A stretch of DNA of 64,000 nt from contig BCIM01000001.1 in assembly GCA_039545315.1 (NCBI GenBank), positions 3,133,783-3,197,782 of the forward strand. The letters run 5' to 3'. Positions 47,801 to 58,019 of this stretch are shown here, one piece after another. How positions within the stretch are numbered: position 1 is the stretch's first letter; every line of letters begins with the position of its first letter. The position numbers and the translations under genes are program-made. The notes under the pieces were generated by a model, which did not search any database, was not told where the DNA came from, and saw only the letters and a list, made by a program, of their open reading frames with translations. The DNA comes from Kondoa malvinella. Taxonomy: Eukaryota; Basidiomycota; Agaricostilbomycetes; Agaricostilbales; Kondoaceae.

Positions 47801-49582
47801 CTTCAATCGGTATGAAATACTCACTAGACATTGAGCATAGGTGAACCTCGGTCATCTTTCATGAGACCACCGCGAGCCTTTTGGATTCTGCGCAAATCGG
47901 TGCAGTGATGCTGGTTGCCAACAATCTGCAGATCTAGCCGAATCTGCACTACCGCCCGACGAAGAGGAGCTAGCAGCTCTTCGCGTAGTAGACGAAAATT
48001 GATGTCCAATTGTTTCTCCATTGATCCCGCTTGCAAATGATGAGGGGCATTCATGATGTTACTAGGTGGCACACAGCATTAGCTCAAATGTGACGAACGG
48101 CCCAACACTCTTACCCAGGAAGGAAAGGAGGAGCAGAAGACAACAATTCTTCTTGAGTTGGAACGATGGCGATGTCGGCAATATCTGGAAGTGTACCCAG
48201 CCTCAATAAATGATAATCAAGGGCAGCTGGTCAGACTGACTTGCAAAGTCGTTGTCATGTCGCGGTCCTCCAGGCAGCAAATCACCAGGTGGTCTATAAT
48301 CGCGCTTCAGCTCGATCAAGCTTTTTGCATCACCAAGTTGAGACTGGGCAGGTCTGCTGCTGACTTGTTTGTGACCTCCGCGACTGAGCCGCACGATTTC
48401 CGCAAGCAGGTTGACCAGTTTGTATACAGGCCGCAAGATATAGTCGAGTTGGCTTGACTCGATTGAAGCGCATGCATCGGAAGTGAAGTCTTGGGGCGAT
48501 GAGCGGAGCTGCTGCTGCCAATTCTCAAACGAGAGTACGACGAAGTCAGAAAGGTCCAAAACTTCAGGGTGTGTAGCTGCAGCATTGCGAAATAGCTGGA
48601 GAAATCTGTTGCCCATGTCAGCTTGTACTGAGATGATGGAGAAGATATTTACTTGAGCAGAGTTCCCATGATAGGTACAAAGACTTGCAAAAATGAAGTA
48701 GGCCTGAAGTGTCGTTCAATTACCGCGTATGACTGAGTAGTGCTTTCGTTGACAGAACCGGAAACGACGAGATTGTGAACAGCAGTTCTAGTGTTGTTGA
48801 CCCAAGAAGAGTCGCTTGTATGGAGCAGGCCGAATAGAGCATTTCGATCCGTGTCCAGCAAAGATTTGCTCATAGTATCGGAAGCCAAATACTGATAAGG
48901 TCAAAATCAGGTCCATACCATCTGGTAGAACTACTACAAGATACGTACGACGAAGAAGCCCAAGAGAGAGCGCTGGAAAGACAATTGCGACCGAGTAGGA
49001 GAAGTGCTCATATCTGCAGAGGGGTATCTGACCAATTCGTGCAAGCTATTCATGATCTTGCCTCCGCGTTCGGCAACGGTTCTGAGGAGGAGCGAAAATT
49101 CTTCTGAAGTCTGATATGGCTCCGTCAGTATGATATCTAGTAACTGGTGAACAACATACCCAAGTATTCTCTCCTGAAGTGGAAGAGACCAAAGCGCCGA
49201 TAAGATTGTAGTACAAACCGTTCAGACCAGCTGAAAGGAGTGACGACCTTGCCGCAGAAGAGTCATAGTCATTCAATCGAGCTACAGCTCCTTGAGCCTT
49301 TGCAGGGGTAGAAATTTCTGCTGGAATAAAACGGTCTACGGTTAGAACAGGGCGAATCGCCGAAGGATGTGTTGCAGAAGTGCGATCGACACTCTCGCCA
49401 GCATCATGAGAATATTTGCAGTTGTAGCCAAAGTGACAGCCCTCTGGGGAAAGAAAGCGATGGCAGATACCGTTGGCAGGGCGGCTTCGAGCGAAGTTGA
49501 ACGGCATAAAGTTGTCCTTGTTTTGGTGACCGCGACCGCGGCCTCTTCCTCTTCCTCTACCGCGCTGTGTACCGCGATCCAT
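41842..49582 (-). CDS. ZNFX1/Hrr1-like giant RNA helicase with CCCH, NFX1-type and RZ-type zinc fingers
   Basis: Roughly 2,200-2,300 residues in about twenty exons. The N-terminus has an RG repeat and a CCCH finger (CHRFLSPEGCHFGYNCKYSH). The SF1 helicase core follows: Walker A GPPGTGKSFTALKLLNILVQ (split by a GC-AG intron, 47089-47036), AYTNQALDHLLEPV, EILEPHLLAMLGES, LFLIGDPDQLRPSTSEY, SVDNFQGSEGRIVILSTVR and NRANVALSRAREQLYILGN. Next is a Cys/His-rich run of NFX1-type fingers (44470-43535), a long helical region (43513-42030), and a C-terminal RZ finger (HWYRCSNGHPFAITECGGAM, then CPECGASIGG). This layout equals ZNFX1 and S. pombe Hrr1 of the RNA-directed RNA polymerase complex, which suggests a role in small-RNA silencing or RNA defence. 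First exons: 49582-49160, 49110-48949, 48891-48653, 48605-48241. Confidence 0.9.
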
Positions 49583-50346
49583 GGTCGTAGTGCCTAGAGT
49601 GAAGCGACCCGGAACTTTTGGAAACTTTGCGAAGAGCTAATTAGGCCGCAGCATCGAATGGAAGGCACGTTGCAGTAGGTGTAAATTGCTGGCCAAGCCT
49701 CGACAATGCAGACACTTCCCTGACAATGAGCATAATGCCGCAGACCTTGCTCTTGGGCTCTCTTCTGCAAACAGACAGACGAAACAACAATAAGTATCGA
49801 AGTTCAGATAACAGGCAAGTCACAGATGGTGGATTGTAATATGTGCACAAACAGCACGACACGGTCCGACCAGGTGTAGTAGGAGAAGATGCCGGATGAA
49901 GCAATCCGAAGAAGAAGTAGCAGACATCAAAGCAGTGGAGCCGTGTCTCTTCAATAGCGAAACACGTGTCCGACAATCAATTCCTGGCTGGTACTAGACG
50001 TGTATGACGTTCTCTGAAGCACTGCAAATTGCTGGCCATAGGCTGGACCGCCAAAGATGGGTGGGCGAATCTGTAGCCGAAAAATGCCGCAAAGCCCCTG
50101 ATGACAGGACTTGCTCGCCCGAGTCAGTCATTCTGAACTACCTTGAATTGCTCATGCAGGAGTCTGCTTGAATGCATGCCGGTAAAGTCTTCTTCGCGAT
50201 GTATGTTGCTCAATCGATGCTGCTCCCTTCGGCACTTTGAGACATCTCTTCTTGCGCTGAGGCGATGCAGTAGCACATGGAATAGCGAGATAATCCTTGT
50301 ACAGTGACTTTTGGATGTCCCAAGGGCCAAGCGGATTCGCGCTTGT
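49583..50346. other. Intergenic region upstream of the helicase gene
   Basis: About 760 bases. Minus-strand frames at 49641-49976 and 50124-50447 lack any recognisable motif or splice support. I see no gene. Confidence 0.45.
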
Positions 50347-52498
50347 TTAACCTGTCGGAATCCAACGAGCAACTCGTGCACTCGCCGCTGCTGCATCCGT
50401 CGTATACCCTTCTCGTTGATACTCTCCCATGAGACGTTGAACAGCAACGCCTAGCTCAAGCAACTTATCGCGTTCTCGAGGACTTGTCGCCAAAGGATCT
50501 TGTTTTTCCGTGCTCTGAAGCTCAAGTCTTTTTCGACGGAGCTGCACAAGACACGGCATTTCTCGTTTGACAGATCTACCGTGTTTGGTGTGAGACAGTT
50601 TCTTCGACTTACTGGAACCAAAGCGACCGGTTAGTAGGCTCTGTATTGTCTATCAACCTGGAAGCGCTCTCCTGGCTGTCTGCTACTGGATTTGTACCAC
50701 ACGGCAGGTGAGCATCATGTACCGCCTCGACAGACACTCGCCGATGGCCCATCGCATCTTGAAGGCGATTGCTTAAAAGTGTGGTGTGCTGTGCGATGAA
50801 GAGTACTTCGACACTACTATTGCTCGCTGTCCATCCGTCCACGTTCGCGGCTTTCCTGATCTATCACTAGCGGAAAGCTTTCCTTTCGCTTCTCTCTCCT
50901 ACTGGGCAAAGTGCATTGAAAGCGCGCACGATCTGGCTGATCTCGGAGCGTCGCGTCTCATTGGCGTGGGCTGATTGCGGAAAAGTCGTACATTCATCGA
51001 CTGAAATCATGATATAGAGAGAAGATGCATTGTCCCATACTAATACTTCAAGAAGCGCCAATCTATGTTCTACTTGAAGTGCTGTGCAGATGGCACTGCA
51101 TGTAGTTGTGTCTCCTCGTAAGCTAGAAAGTCTCGCACCTAGGCACAAAGGTAAGAATTTTCCCATCGCGAGATAAGATACTTGCAGGTCTAATAACGAA
51201 GCCAGCCGCTGTTGCCCAATTTTCTAACTCTGGAATAGTACCGCGATTGTATGGGTGCGCCTCTACTTGCGCGAGCAGATCCTCCTATATTGTAGTCTAT
51301 GTAAAGGAACTCTGTTCGGGAATGAAGCAGGAACTCACAACCTGTCGATGAGCCTCCTTGATGATTGTCAGGTCTGGCACTTCCGCGGAAAACGCTTGAG
51401 CAACATTGCTGCAAATGGTTGTCTACAGCTCAAAGTACTGAATAAGGAGTACCTGCAAAGGACGAATGCAACTCACAAAGAATTTGTGCACCAATTTGGC
51501 CTCCTGCTGCCCTTCCATAACTTCATGACGCCATTCAAGCCCAATCGGGAAGTATTTGATGATTTGAGGATCGGAATGAAGCTCGAATAACAAGCTGCGT
51601 CCGAGCTGGACAGGGACATCAGTTTTGTTCATCAATTTGGATATTGTGAGGAGAAAACCATATACATCCGCGCAGATTGTCACCAGGTGGATGGTGTTTC
51701 GCGTCCTGAGGCATTGTTAGCTGTCTACACATGTGCATGCGGAATTGCTTACCATGGCACGCAAAATAATCGCAACGAGTTCAAGCCTTTCTCTGACGTT
51801 TTTCTGATCAGGGTGCTTCTCCATCTCCATCAGTGCCCCTTCCCGCTCTGTCTGTACAGACCGTGTCAAAGACATTGACATAAAGACAGTCTTGCTGACC
51901 AGTTGCTGGCCTCCGTTTCTCTTCCTAGCGTGCGCTAGGCGAATTTTCTTGCTCTGTAGATTGGATGCCTCTTTCATCAGCTCTTGGAATTGCGATCGTA
52001 TCTGGTCAACCCTCAATTATCCGAAGGACGAAAAGCAAAGACCGCTTCCATTGCTCAACTCGTAAATGATAGAGCTGACATGCTCAAGCACCAGTGGATC
52101 ATTCGTCCTTGTCGACCACTGTTGCGCCTTCCAAAAAACACGACGCAGCTGAGACGCGCACTTGGTCAGAAGCCATCTCTGGTCGGTCACACCCACTAAC
52201 CTGTGGGCCATGATGTATGTTCCCGCCAAGATGTATCAGAATAGTATTCAGATCGTCCTCTTCTTTTGACCAGAAGTTTTCGGCGGGTTTGTAAGCTTCT
52301 TTGTACCGTTCGCGAAACTTTTTGAGGCACCCAAGGATGTCCTTCTGTTGACGACAAAATAAGACGCATTTTGGGTTAAGAGAGCATACATACCAAGTAC
52401 TCGTCAAAGTCGCTGACTGACTCTGATCTCATTGCACCCTCCAATGATGCCACCAAGCGTGCACGAATCAATGGCGTATCTGTTTGGAGAGCAAACAT
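50347..52498 (-). pseudogene. Unrecognised gene, probably damaged (frameshift and GNAT fragment inside)
   Basis: I do not recognise the family. Good exons on the minus strand: 52498-52394, 52344-52201, 52148-52060 and 52011-51753 (MFALQTDTPLIRARLVASLE, then KDILGCLKKFRERYKEAYKP, then RRVFWKAQQWSTRTNDP, then QIRSQFQELMKEASNLQSKK). Up to here all phases agree. The next open stretch (TIHLVTICADVYGFLLTISK, then QLGRSLLFELHSDPQIIKY) is one base out of phase with the only visible GT-AG intron, so there is a frameshift or an unusual splice near 51753-51706. Coding-like frames go on to about 50885 (EDLLAQVEAHPYNRG, then ENWATAAGF). Then a 310-bp GNAT D-like fragment interrupts, and a last open frame (RKRLELQSTEKQDPLATSPR) ends at 50347. 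Mostly helical, soluble. Pseudogene status is inference. Confidence 0.5.
50571..50880 (+). pseudogene. GNAT D-derived internal fragment (exon-intron-exon relic)
   Basis: About 310 bases are closely similar to 53868-54176 of GNAT D, covering the end of its exon 1, intron 1, the whole 70-nt exon 2, intron 2 and most of exon 3. Both introns are present, so it is a DNA-level duplicate. It is dead: the acceptor of the second intron has lost two bases (GCATCTTG instead of GCATAGCTTG) and an in-frame TAA replaces CAA in the AIAQK segment. The similarity starts sharply at CAGATCTACCGTGT and ends at GCGGAAAGCT. Confidence 0.9.
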
Positions 52499-53496
52499 AG
52501 AGACAGATCAAGATAGGGCTTAAGGGGCAGACGTGATTGCTCTGACGCTTGTTGGGTGGGATGATGGGTAAAATGAAGAATCTAAGGCTGACTTCTAGGC
52601 TACGGACATAGTACAGAAGTCATCTTCTCGATGTACAATTCGAACTCGCCGCAATAGAAGATACATTGAGTATTGAGAATCGAGAAGGAATGTTCGTTCG
52701 TTCAGTCAAACTTCCGGCATGCGAAGAGGCCATGAGCTCGACGCGGTCGAGCAACAGCCTTCACTTGGGTGGAACGCCTCCGGTGCAGACTCTGTCTATG
52801 GTAGCAGAGCTTGCCCTCTGGAAGACGGCGGCGGAGGAATGGCATGACAGCATTATGCGTCACTCGAATCAAAGGCAATGCTAATGCATTCGGCAAAAAG
52901 AGACACAAAGCAACGGACTGAGAATCTTGCTGTAGCAAGGTCCTGCTCCTGTCTGTCGGTGGTGATTGTTTGTGAGCTTCGCCGAATATTGAATCGTGCT
53001 CGCGAGTGATTTGGCCATGACATCCGTTCGACGGGCTGTCTATGATTGTGTGCCATGGCAGCCTTACATATCAGACGCGCTTCAAGCAGTATCGCAGACA
53101 GTTCCAGTCTGCCGTTTGTGGACAACATCTGCCGGTGCATGTCAGAGCTCCACGACGAGCTCCGAGTCTGTAGAGGGTAATACCATGGTTCCATCTCTAG
53201 TATTACCCAGTTGGCCAGTGAATCGAATCTTATTCATTGTCACACGCCGCGATGTCGGTCTTACTTTCTGCTGCAAGATTCGTCCCTCTCGCAGTCGCTT
53301 CATGGCTTCGAATCATATTTCAGCAAGGGTAGAGTGGTCCTCACTGGCCTTGTCCTAGATCCATTAGTGATCATCCTCGCTTTTCTCACTGCCTGTCTGT
53401 CAAACCTGTCTGTCAAACCTAAATCGTACAGCCGAGCGGTGCTCGAACAGCTTCTTCACCTGGCTTGCCTGACTTGGTCACGCATATTGTGCAAAG
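52499..53496. other. Intergenic region with degenerate sequence
   Basis: About 1 kb without a convincing gene. Frames of about 110-120 codons on both strands (52853-53194 minus, 52996-53358 plus) overlap each other and show no motif. A 13-bp tandem repeat lies near its right end, just upstream of GNAT D. Confidence 0.5.
53392..53417 (+). repeat. 13-bp direct tandem repeat, two copies
   Basis: The unit CCTGTCTGTCAAA occurs at 53392-53404 and 53405-53417, about 80 bp before the GNAT D start codon. The relic at 39629 has one diverged unit at the matching place, so the doubling happened in the D copy or was lost in the relic. Confidence 0.85.
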
Positions 53497-55035
53497 ATGG
53501 CTAGCATTTTTCAAAACATGGTCATACGTGATGCTACCCTGGAAGATGCTCTTCAGATCAGCGAACTGCATTCCGCGGTCTCTTACGAAGGTGTGCTGTC
53601 CTGGGGCAGTATCAAAACCGAAAGCGAAACACAAGAATGGCTCGGCCATCTACTTCGATTGAAATATCCCTGCTTGGTGGCTTGCTCCAGCTCAGCCGAG
53701 GTGGTTGCATGTGCTGCGTTTCAACAGGGTTGGGCTGTCCGAGAAGATGCAGGTTCGATCAACAGCGCTAAGTTGCATATCGTCGTCGCCGAAGGTCGAA
53801 GGCAGCTTGGCCTCGCTGCGCACCTCTTTGAGCTTCTACAAGCACATCCCAAAGCTAAGGCACGCCAGATCTACCGTGTCTGGTGTGAGTCAGCTTCTTC
53901 GGACCTACCGAAGCTAAAGTGACCGGTCAATAGGCTCTGTATTATCTATTAACCTGGAAGCGGTCTCCTGGCTGTCTGCTACCGGATTCGTACGACACGG
54001 CAGGTGAGCATCCTTTACTGAACCTGGAAACCAGTCGCTGATGGCCTGTCGCATAGCTTGAAGGCGATTGCTCAAAAGAATGGTATGCTGTGCGATGAAG
54101 AGTACTTCGACACTACAATCGCTCGCTGTCCATCCGTCCACGGTCGCGGCTTTCCTGATCTCTCACTAGCGGAAAGCTATGCGCCTGCTGCTCTGCCCAT
54201 GCCGGTTGATGTCGAGCGAAAGATCATTCGCAAGGCTGCTATGGAGGATCTACCAACTAGTAATCCTCTCTTTGCGTCGATGGTATACCTGCCGATGTTT
54301 TTTCTAGTGGTTGCTATCCTTAATGACGCGATCTTACATACCGACGCCAGTTCAGCAGTTCACTCATGACAAGCCGTCTGATCCTTGCGATACAGGCTGT
54401 CTCATATACTGTACCTCTGGAGGTATCTGAAAGACGAACCTGGTTGGCTCAGCTGCTTCGCAGTGGACTTCCTGTAAGTGCTTAAGATTGGAAGAACGCT
54501 CCTTGACTGACATTTCGTGGCCTTTGCAGTGCCTAGTAGCTGAAATTCAAGGCGTTGTAGTAGCATACATTTGCTTGGATGAATACTCTAGCGATTTCTG
54601 TTTCAGTCGGTGAGCCACAAGCAGGACGCTGTAATGCTTTCCTGATCCATCTCGCAGCACTCTGGAAGTCAGCATCTACGTGCGGCTGGATCTGACTCGA
54701 CAAAGAATCGGCCGCGACCTATGGCTAGCTGCTATGGGGCATTCTATCATCCGAACGAGGCGCATCAGCACGATCGTAGCTGTCGTACATCACAATGTGA
54801 TTTCGGATTTACGATTCAAGCAGACTCGCTCATGTGCTGTATAGAATGGTATTGGATCAAGCTCAGCTCTCAAGCTAGGATTCGAACATAGAGTATCGTG
54901 AGCGTTCATCGCTCAATTATTTGCCATGCTTACGGAAACGACAGCATACCACGAAGCTTCTTCAAGCACGGAGAGATGCAAGCGCATAGTATCTATCAAT
55001 ACGGTATTCCCGAGCTGGACATCATCAGCGATTGA
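53497..55035 (+). CDS. Double GNAT (phosphinothricin-acetyltransferase-like) protein D
   Basis: Dispersed fourth copy of the double-GNAT family, 14 kb from the array. Exons 53497-53884, 53934-54003, 54057-54259, 54308-54345, 54396-54473, 54530-54609, 54658-54796, 54845-54897 and 54945-55035 give 379 residues. Domain 1: MVIRDATLEDALQISELHSA, EGVLSWGSIKTESETQEWLG, VVACAAFQQGW, loop RRQLGLAAHLF. Domain 2: IIRKAAMEDLPTS, MVAILNDAILHTDAVSYTVP, LEVSIYVRLDLTRQRIGRDL. The C-terminus SFFKHGEMQAHSIYQYG matches A and B. It lacks the private introns of both A and B, so it may keep the ancestral structure. The intron at 54346 needs a GC donor (GCCAGT), supported by the conserved 38-nt exon before it. Probably functional. 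Confidence 0.86.
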
Positions 55036-55233
55036 GTAGCGCTGTTGTTAGACGCCCTGGGAAGGAGCTGAAGGGGCAAGGAGCGGAAGAAAAGGTTATA
55101 TCCTTGCTATAGAATAGCTGAACAGCTCTGTCTCTGTTGACTTTGATCCGCTCGTTCTGGCGCGCCTCGTCAATTCGTCATTGCCAATCTTGCAAAACAT
55201 CGGATTTTGTCTTCTCGATCTCAAACTGCGATA

Positions 55234-57123
55234 ATGGAATCCATCAAGCAAACGATCCAGGAAAAGATGTCTGGCGACTCTCAAGAAGTTCTGACTGCGT
55301 ATGAGCATGCGAGTCGACCTACAGCTCGTGAGCCAAACATCGTCATCGCCAGTAGCGGGACTCATGTAATCTCGCAGAGCATCAGACGCTGCCTGGCAAA
55401 GGTCAGTAATACTCTCCAGAGACCCGCTCGGTCTGACCCAAGGCAATCAGATAGCGAGATGAACCGTACGCAGATCTTCCGCTGATGTCTAACTCGCATT
55501 GAGTCTTGCCATAGCCATCTCCGAATGGACCAGACAAGAGTTCTGGGTAAATGGAAAGCCATACGTGAGTCTGCCTCGTCTACAGCAGCAGATTCAGCTT
55601 GCTCACGTCTGTGCTTGCGACTTGACTTAGTTACGCGAGGTAAGCTTGATGAGCGTTTGACGCATTGCCTAACTGACTCGCTATGAAGTACGTCGGTAGC
55701 GGAAAGCTCGAGGGAAAGAAGGCAATCATTACTGGCGGAGACGTAAGCCGAACCTAAAACATGCTTGGACTACGCTGACCCCCTAACAGTCAGGTATCGG
55801 TCGCAGCGCTGCGGAAATGTTTGCAAGAGAGTGAGTGTCACGACTGCCCGTCTGCAATGTCTCATCGCAGATTACAGAGGAGCAGATGTATCCATCGTCT
55901 ACCTACCTGAAGAGCAGAGCGACGCGGAGGAAGTCAAGAAGGCTATCGAGAAGACTGGCCGTGTCTGCCTATTACTACCTCTCGATCTCACAGTTCGTGC
56001 CAACGCCGAAGAGGCTGTTCGCCTTCACATGGCCACGCACGGAGCGCTCGATGTGCTTGTCAACAACTCAGCTCGACGTGCGTCTGTCTGTCTGCTTGGG
56101 TCGTAAAGCTGATGATTTTGCAGAGGTCATGTGCGACAACGTCGAAGAGATTGATCTAGATGATGTCGAACTAACCTTCAGAACCAACATCCTGTCGCAA
56201 TTCGCCATCACCAAGTATGCCGTGCCTCGTCAGTATTCTGTCTGCTGGCACGGTCGACTCTAAAGCTGTTGTAGACATGAAGCCGGGATCTTCTATTGTC
56301 AACTCGACTTCCGTTGGAGCTTACGATGGTAGCGTTAGTGGGTTTTCTCATGTGTTTGCGCAAGGTACTCCCCGCTGAGACATCCCACAGTGGCTCAGAA
56401 GCTAGACTACTCATCCACCAAGGGTGTACGTGCGATGCCACAAACTCATTCGAAGCTGATGCGTAGACCGTCGTACAGGCCATCGTCACCTTCACTAGAT
56501 CACTTTCGCAGCAATTGGCTCCTCGTTACATCAGGGTATGTCTATTCACATCGTTTGTGTTGACCAGCGCTCATATTGGCCTAGGTCAACGCTGTCGCTC
56601 GTTCGTATAGCCTTGTACGGCAAGCGTCGCTCATCTAAGGTTGCCTATTACAGCTGGACCTATCTGGACGCCTTTGAACGCAGCCAGTGAGGGAATTTCG
56701 TATTAGCATTGCGCTTTCTAACCACCTGTAAACAGCCAAGAACCAACCGGCATCTGCTACTAAGGACATGATGTGGTAAATAACTCGTTTTGCACCTTGC
56801 AGTCAGCAATTGATGTTTGTTGTCATGCAGGAATGGTGCTCGTCCGTGATACTATAGCAGAACTCGGGCGTACTGATATCGCGCTCACAGGTGCTCCTCT
56901 CGGTCGAATCGGTCAGCCAGCAGAACGTCAGTACCCTCATCTTCTTGCTTGACATTCCGCTGAACATGATGGTTGATAGTCGGTCCGGCCTATGTCTTCC
57001 TTGCGAGCCCCGATAGCAGCTATTCGACTGGTGCAGTCATTCAGATCAACGGTGGTAGCTGTAAGCACCTGACAACTGCTTGTACTGCTCAAGCTGATTC
57101 CAATTGCAGGGACTGGCAACTAG
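55234..57123 (+). CDS. Short-chain dehydrogenase/reductase (YhdG/GRAS-type, SDR) with microexons
   Basis: Classical NAD(P)-dependent SDR of the group with an N-terminal extension. Seventeen exons sum to 357 residues in frame: 55234-55465, 55515-55564, 55631-55639 (9 nt), 55689-55742, 55790-55830, 55878-56077, 56124-56228, 56275-56328, 56391-56425, 56467-56535, 56585-56600 (16 nt), 56654-56686, 56736-56775, 56831-56835 (5 nt), 56891-56926, 56980-57060, 57110-57123. Motifs: YVGSGKLEGKKAIITGGDSG with IGRSAAEMFARE (cofactor site), LDVLVNNSA, the catalytic NSTSVGAYDG and LDYSSTKG (Ser, Tyr-x3-Lys), VNAVAPGPIWTPLN, GAPLGRIGQPAE and GAVIQINGGSW. The first-exon extension before NPISEWTRQEFWV is weakly supported. 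Substrate unknown. Confidence 0.85.
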
Positions 57124-57269
57124 ACTTAGTTGGTGTTGGGTGTATGATCGCGAAATATGCAATTACATCGCTGTATAATTATACATTAAGCTCTTCAGAG
57201 CGCAGCATAGCTTTCCTTGTGTTGTCAACTTCCAACGTACATCTTCTATCACAAGCGACCAAGTCTGAA

Positions 57270-57783
57270 ATGGGAGCTGTCTGCTCATGCGGCGGTGACA
57301 GCAGCGTGTCAGTTCTACCAACGTCGTCTCCTTTTGCTATCCTGATGCCGTTGAGAGCAGAGATACCTCGAAAGGCCAGAAACTTGGCGGAGAGTCGAAT
57401 GCGACTCGCCCTGCTGCCGCAATAAATCAGCCTCCGTCTACAAGCGGATCTGGACAAGTACTAGGAGCGACAAACAATACTCAAGCTGCTTCGCCGGATC
57501 AAGGAGATGCGAGGCAGAAAGCATTAGCAGCTGCGGAAGCGAGAGCCCAAGCAGTTCGTTCTTTGCTCGATAGGTTGTAATGTGGCTCATAATTCTGGCT
57601 TAGAACAAGAACAGAGGCATCCAGGGACAAGGCGGAAAGCTGGCGAAAGACCTAGCTTCTGGCAGACAGACTAGTGCTGCGACAAATGAACGAACACCGC
57701 AGCAAGGCAAGGACAACCTGGTAGTAAGTACCGCGTTAAGAGCCGCGCTTCTACTCACTTCCTGATCTCTATAGTGGGACTAG
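57270..57783 (+). CDS. Small N-myristoylation-type protein
   Basis: 112 residues from exons 57270-57305, 57380-57553, 57604-57723 and 57775-57783 (the last exon encodes only WD and the stop). The N-terminus MGAVCSCGGDSS has Gly2 followed by Cys5 and Cys7, the pattern of an N-myristoylated and palmitoylated membrane-anchored protein. The rest is polar and Ala/Gln-rich with a helical ARQKALAAAEARAQA segment and QGQGGKLAKDLAS near the end. It resembles small conserved fungal proteins of the YGL108C type, which I state as a guess. It lies 146 bases after the SDR stop on the same strand. No catalytic motif is seen. Confidence 0.75.
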
Positions 57784-58019
57784 ATATGTATAGAGCTCTC
57801 GTCGAGCAAGTTTGTAAGATGTGCCTGTTGTAAATTCAATGCATCAAGTCTACGTACATTATTCTGCTACTTCTAAGCACATAGCTGATATTAGCTTGTC
57901 CAGCGCGTCTCTCGAGTCATACATGCGCTCTACTACCCCGCATCCTGGACCCCGCGCGCTAATTTTACTGAGACCCTGAGACCTCTTTCTTTCTCCTTCC
58001 ACCACTGAAGTGGAGATTA

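Noticed and set aside
49641..49976. 111-codon minus-strand frame upstream of the helicase gene
   Set aside because: No recognisable motif and no in-frame link to the helicase; treated as chance.
52853..53358. Overlapping 110-120-codon frames on both strands before GNAT D
   Set aside because: They overlap each other in opposite strands and show no similarity to the neighbouring genes.
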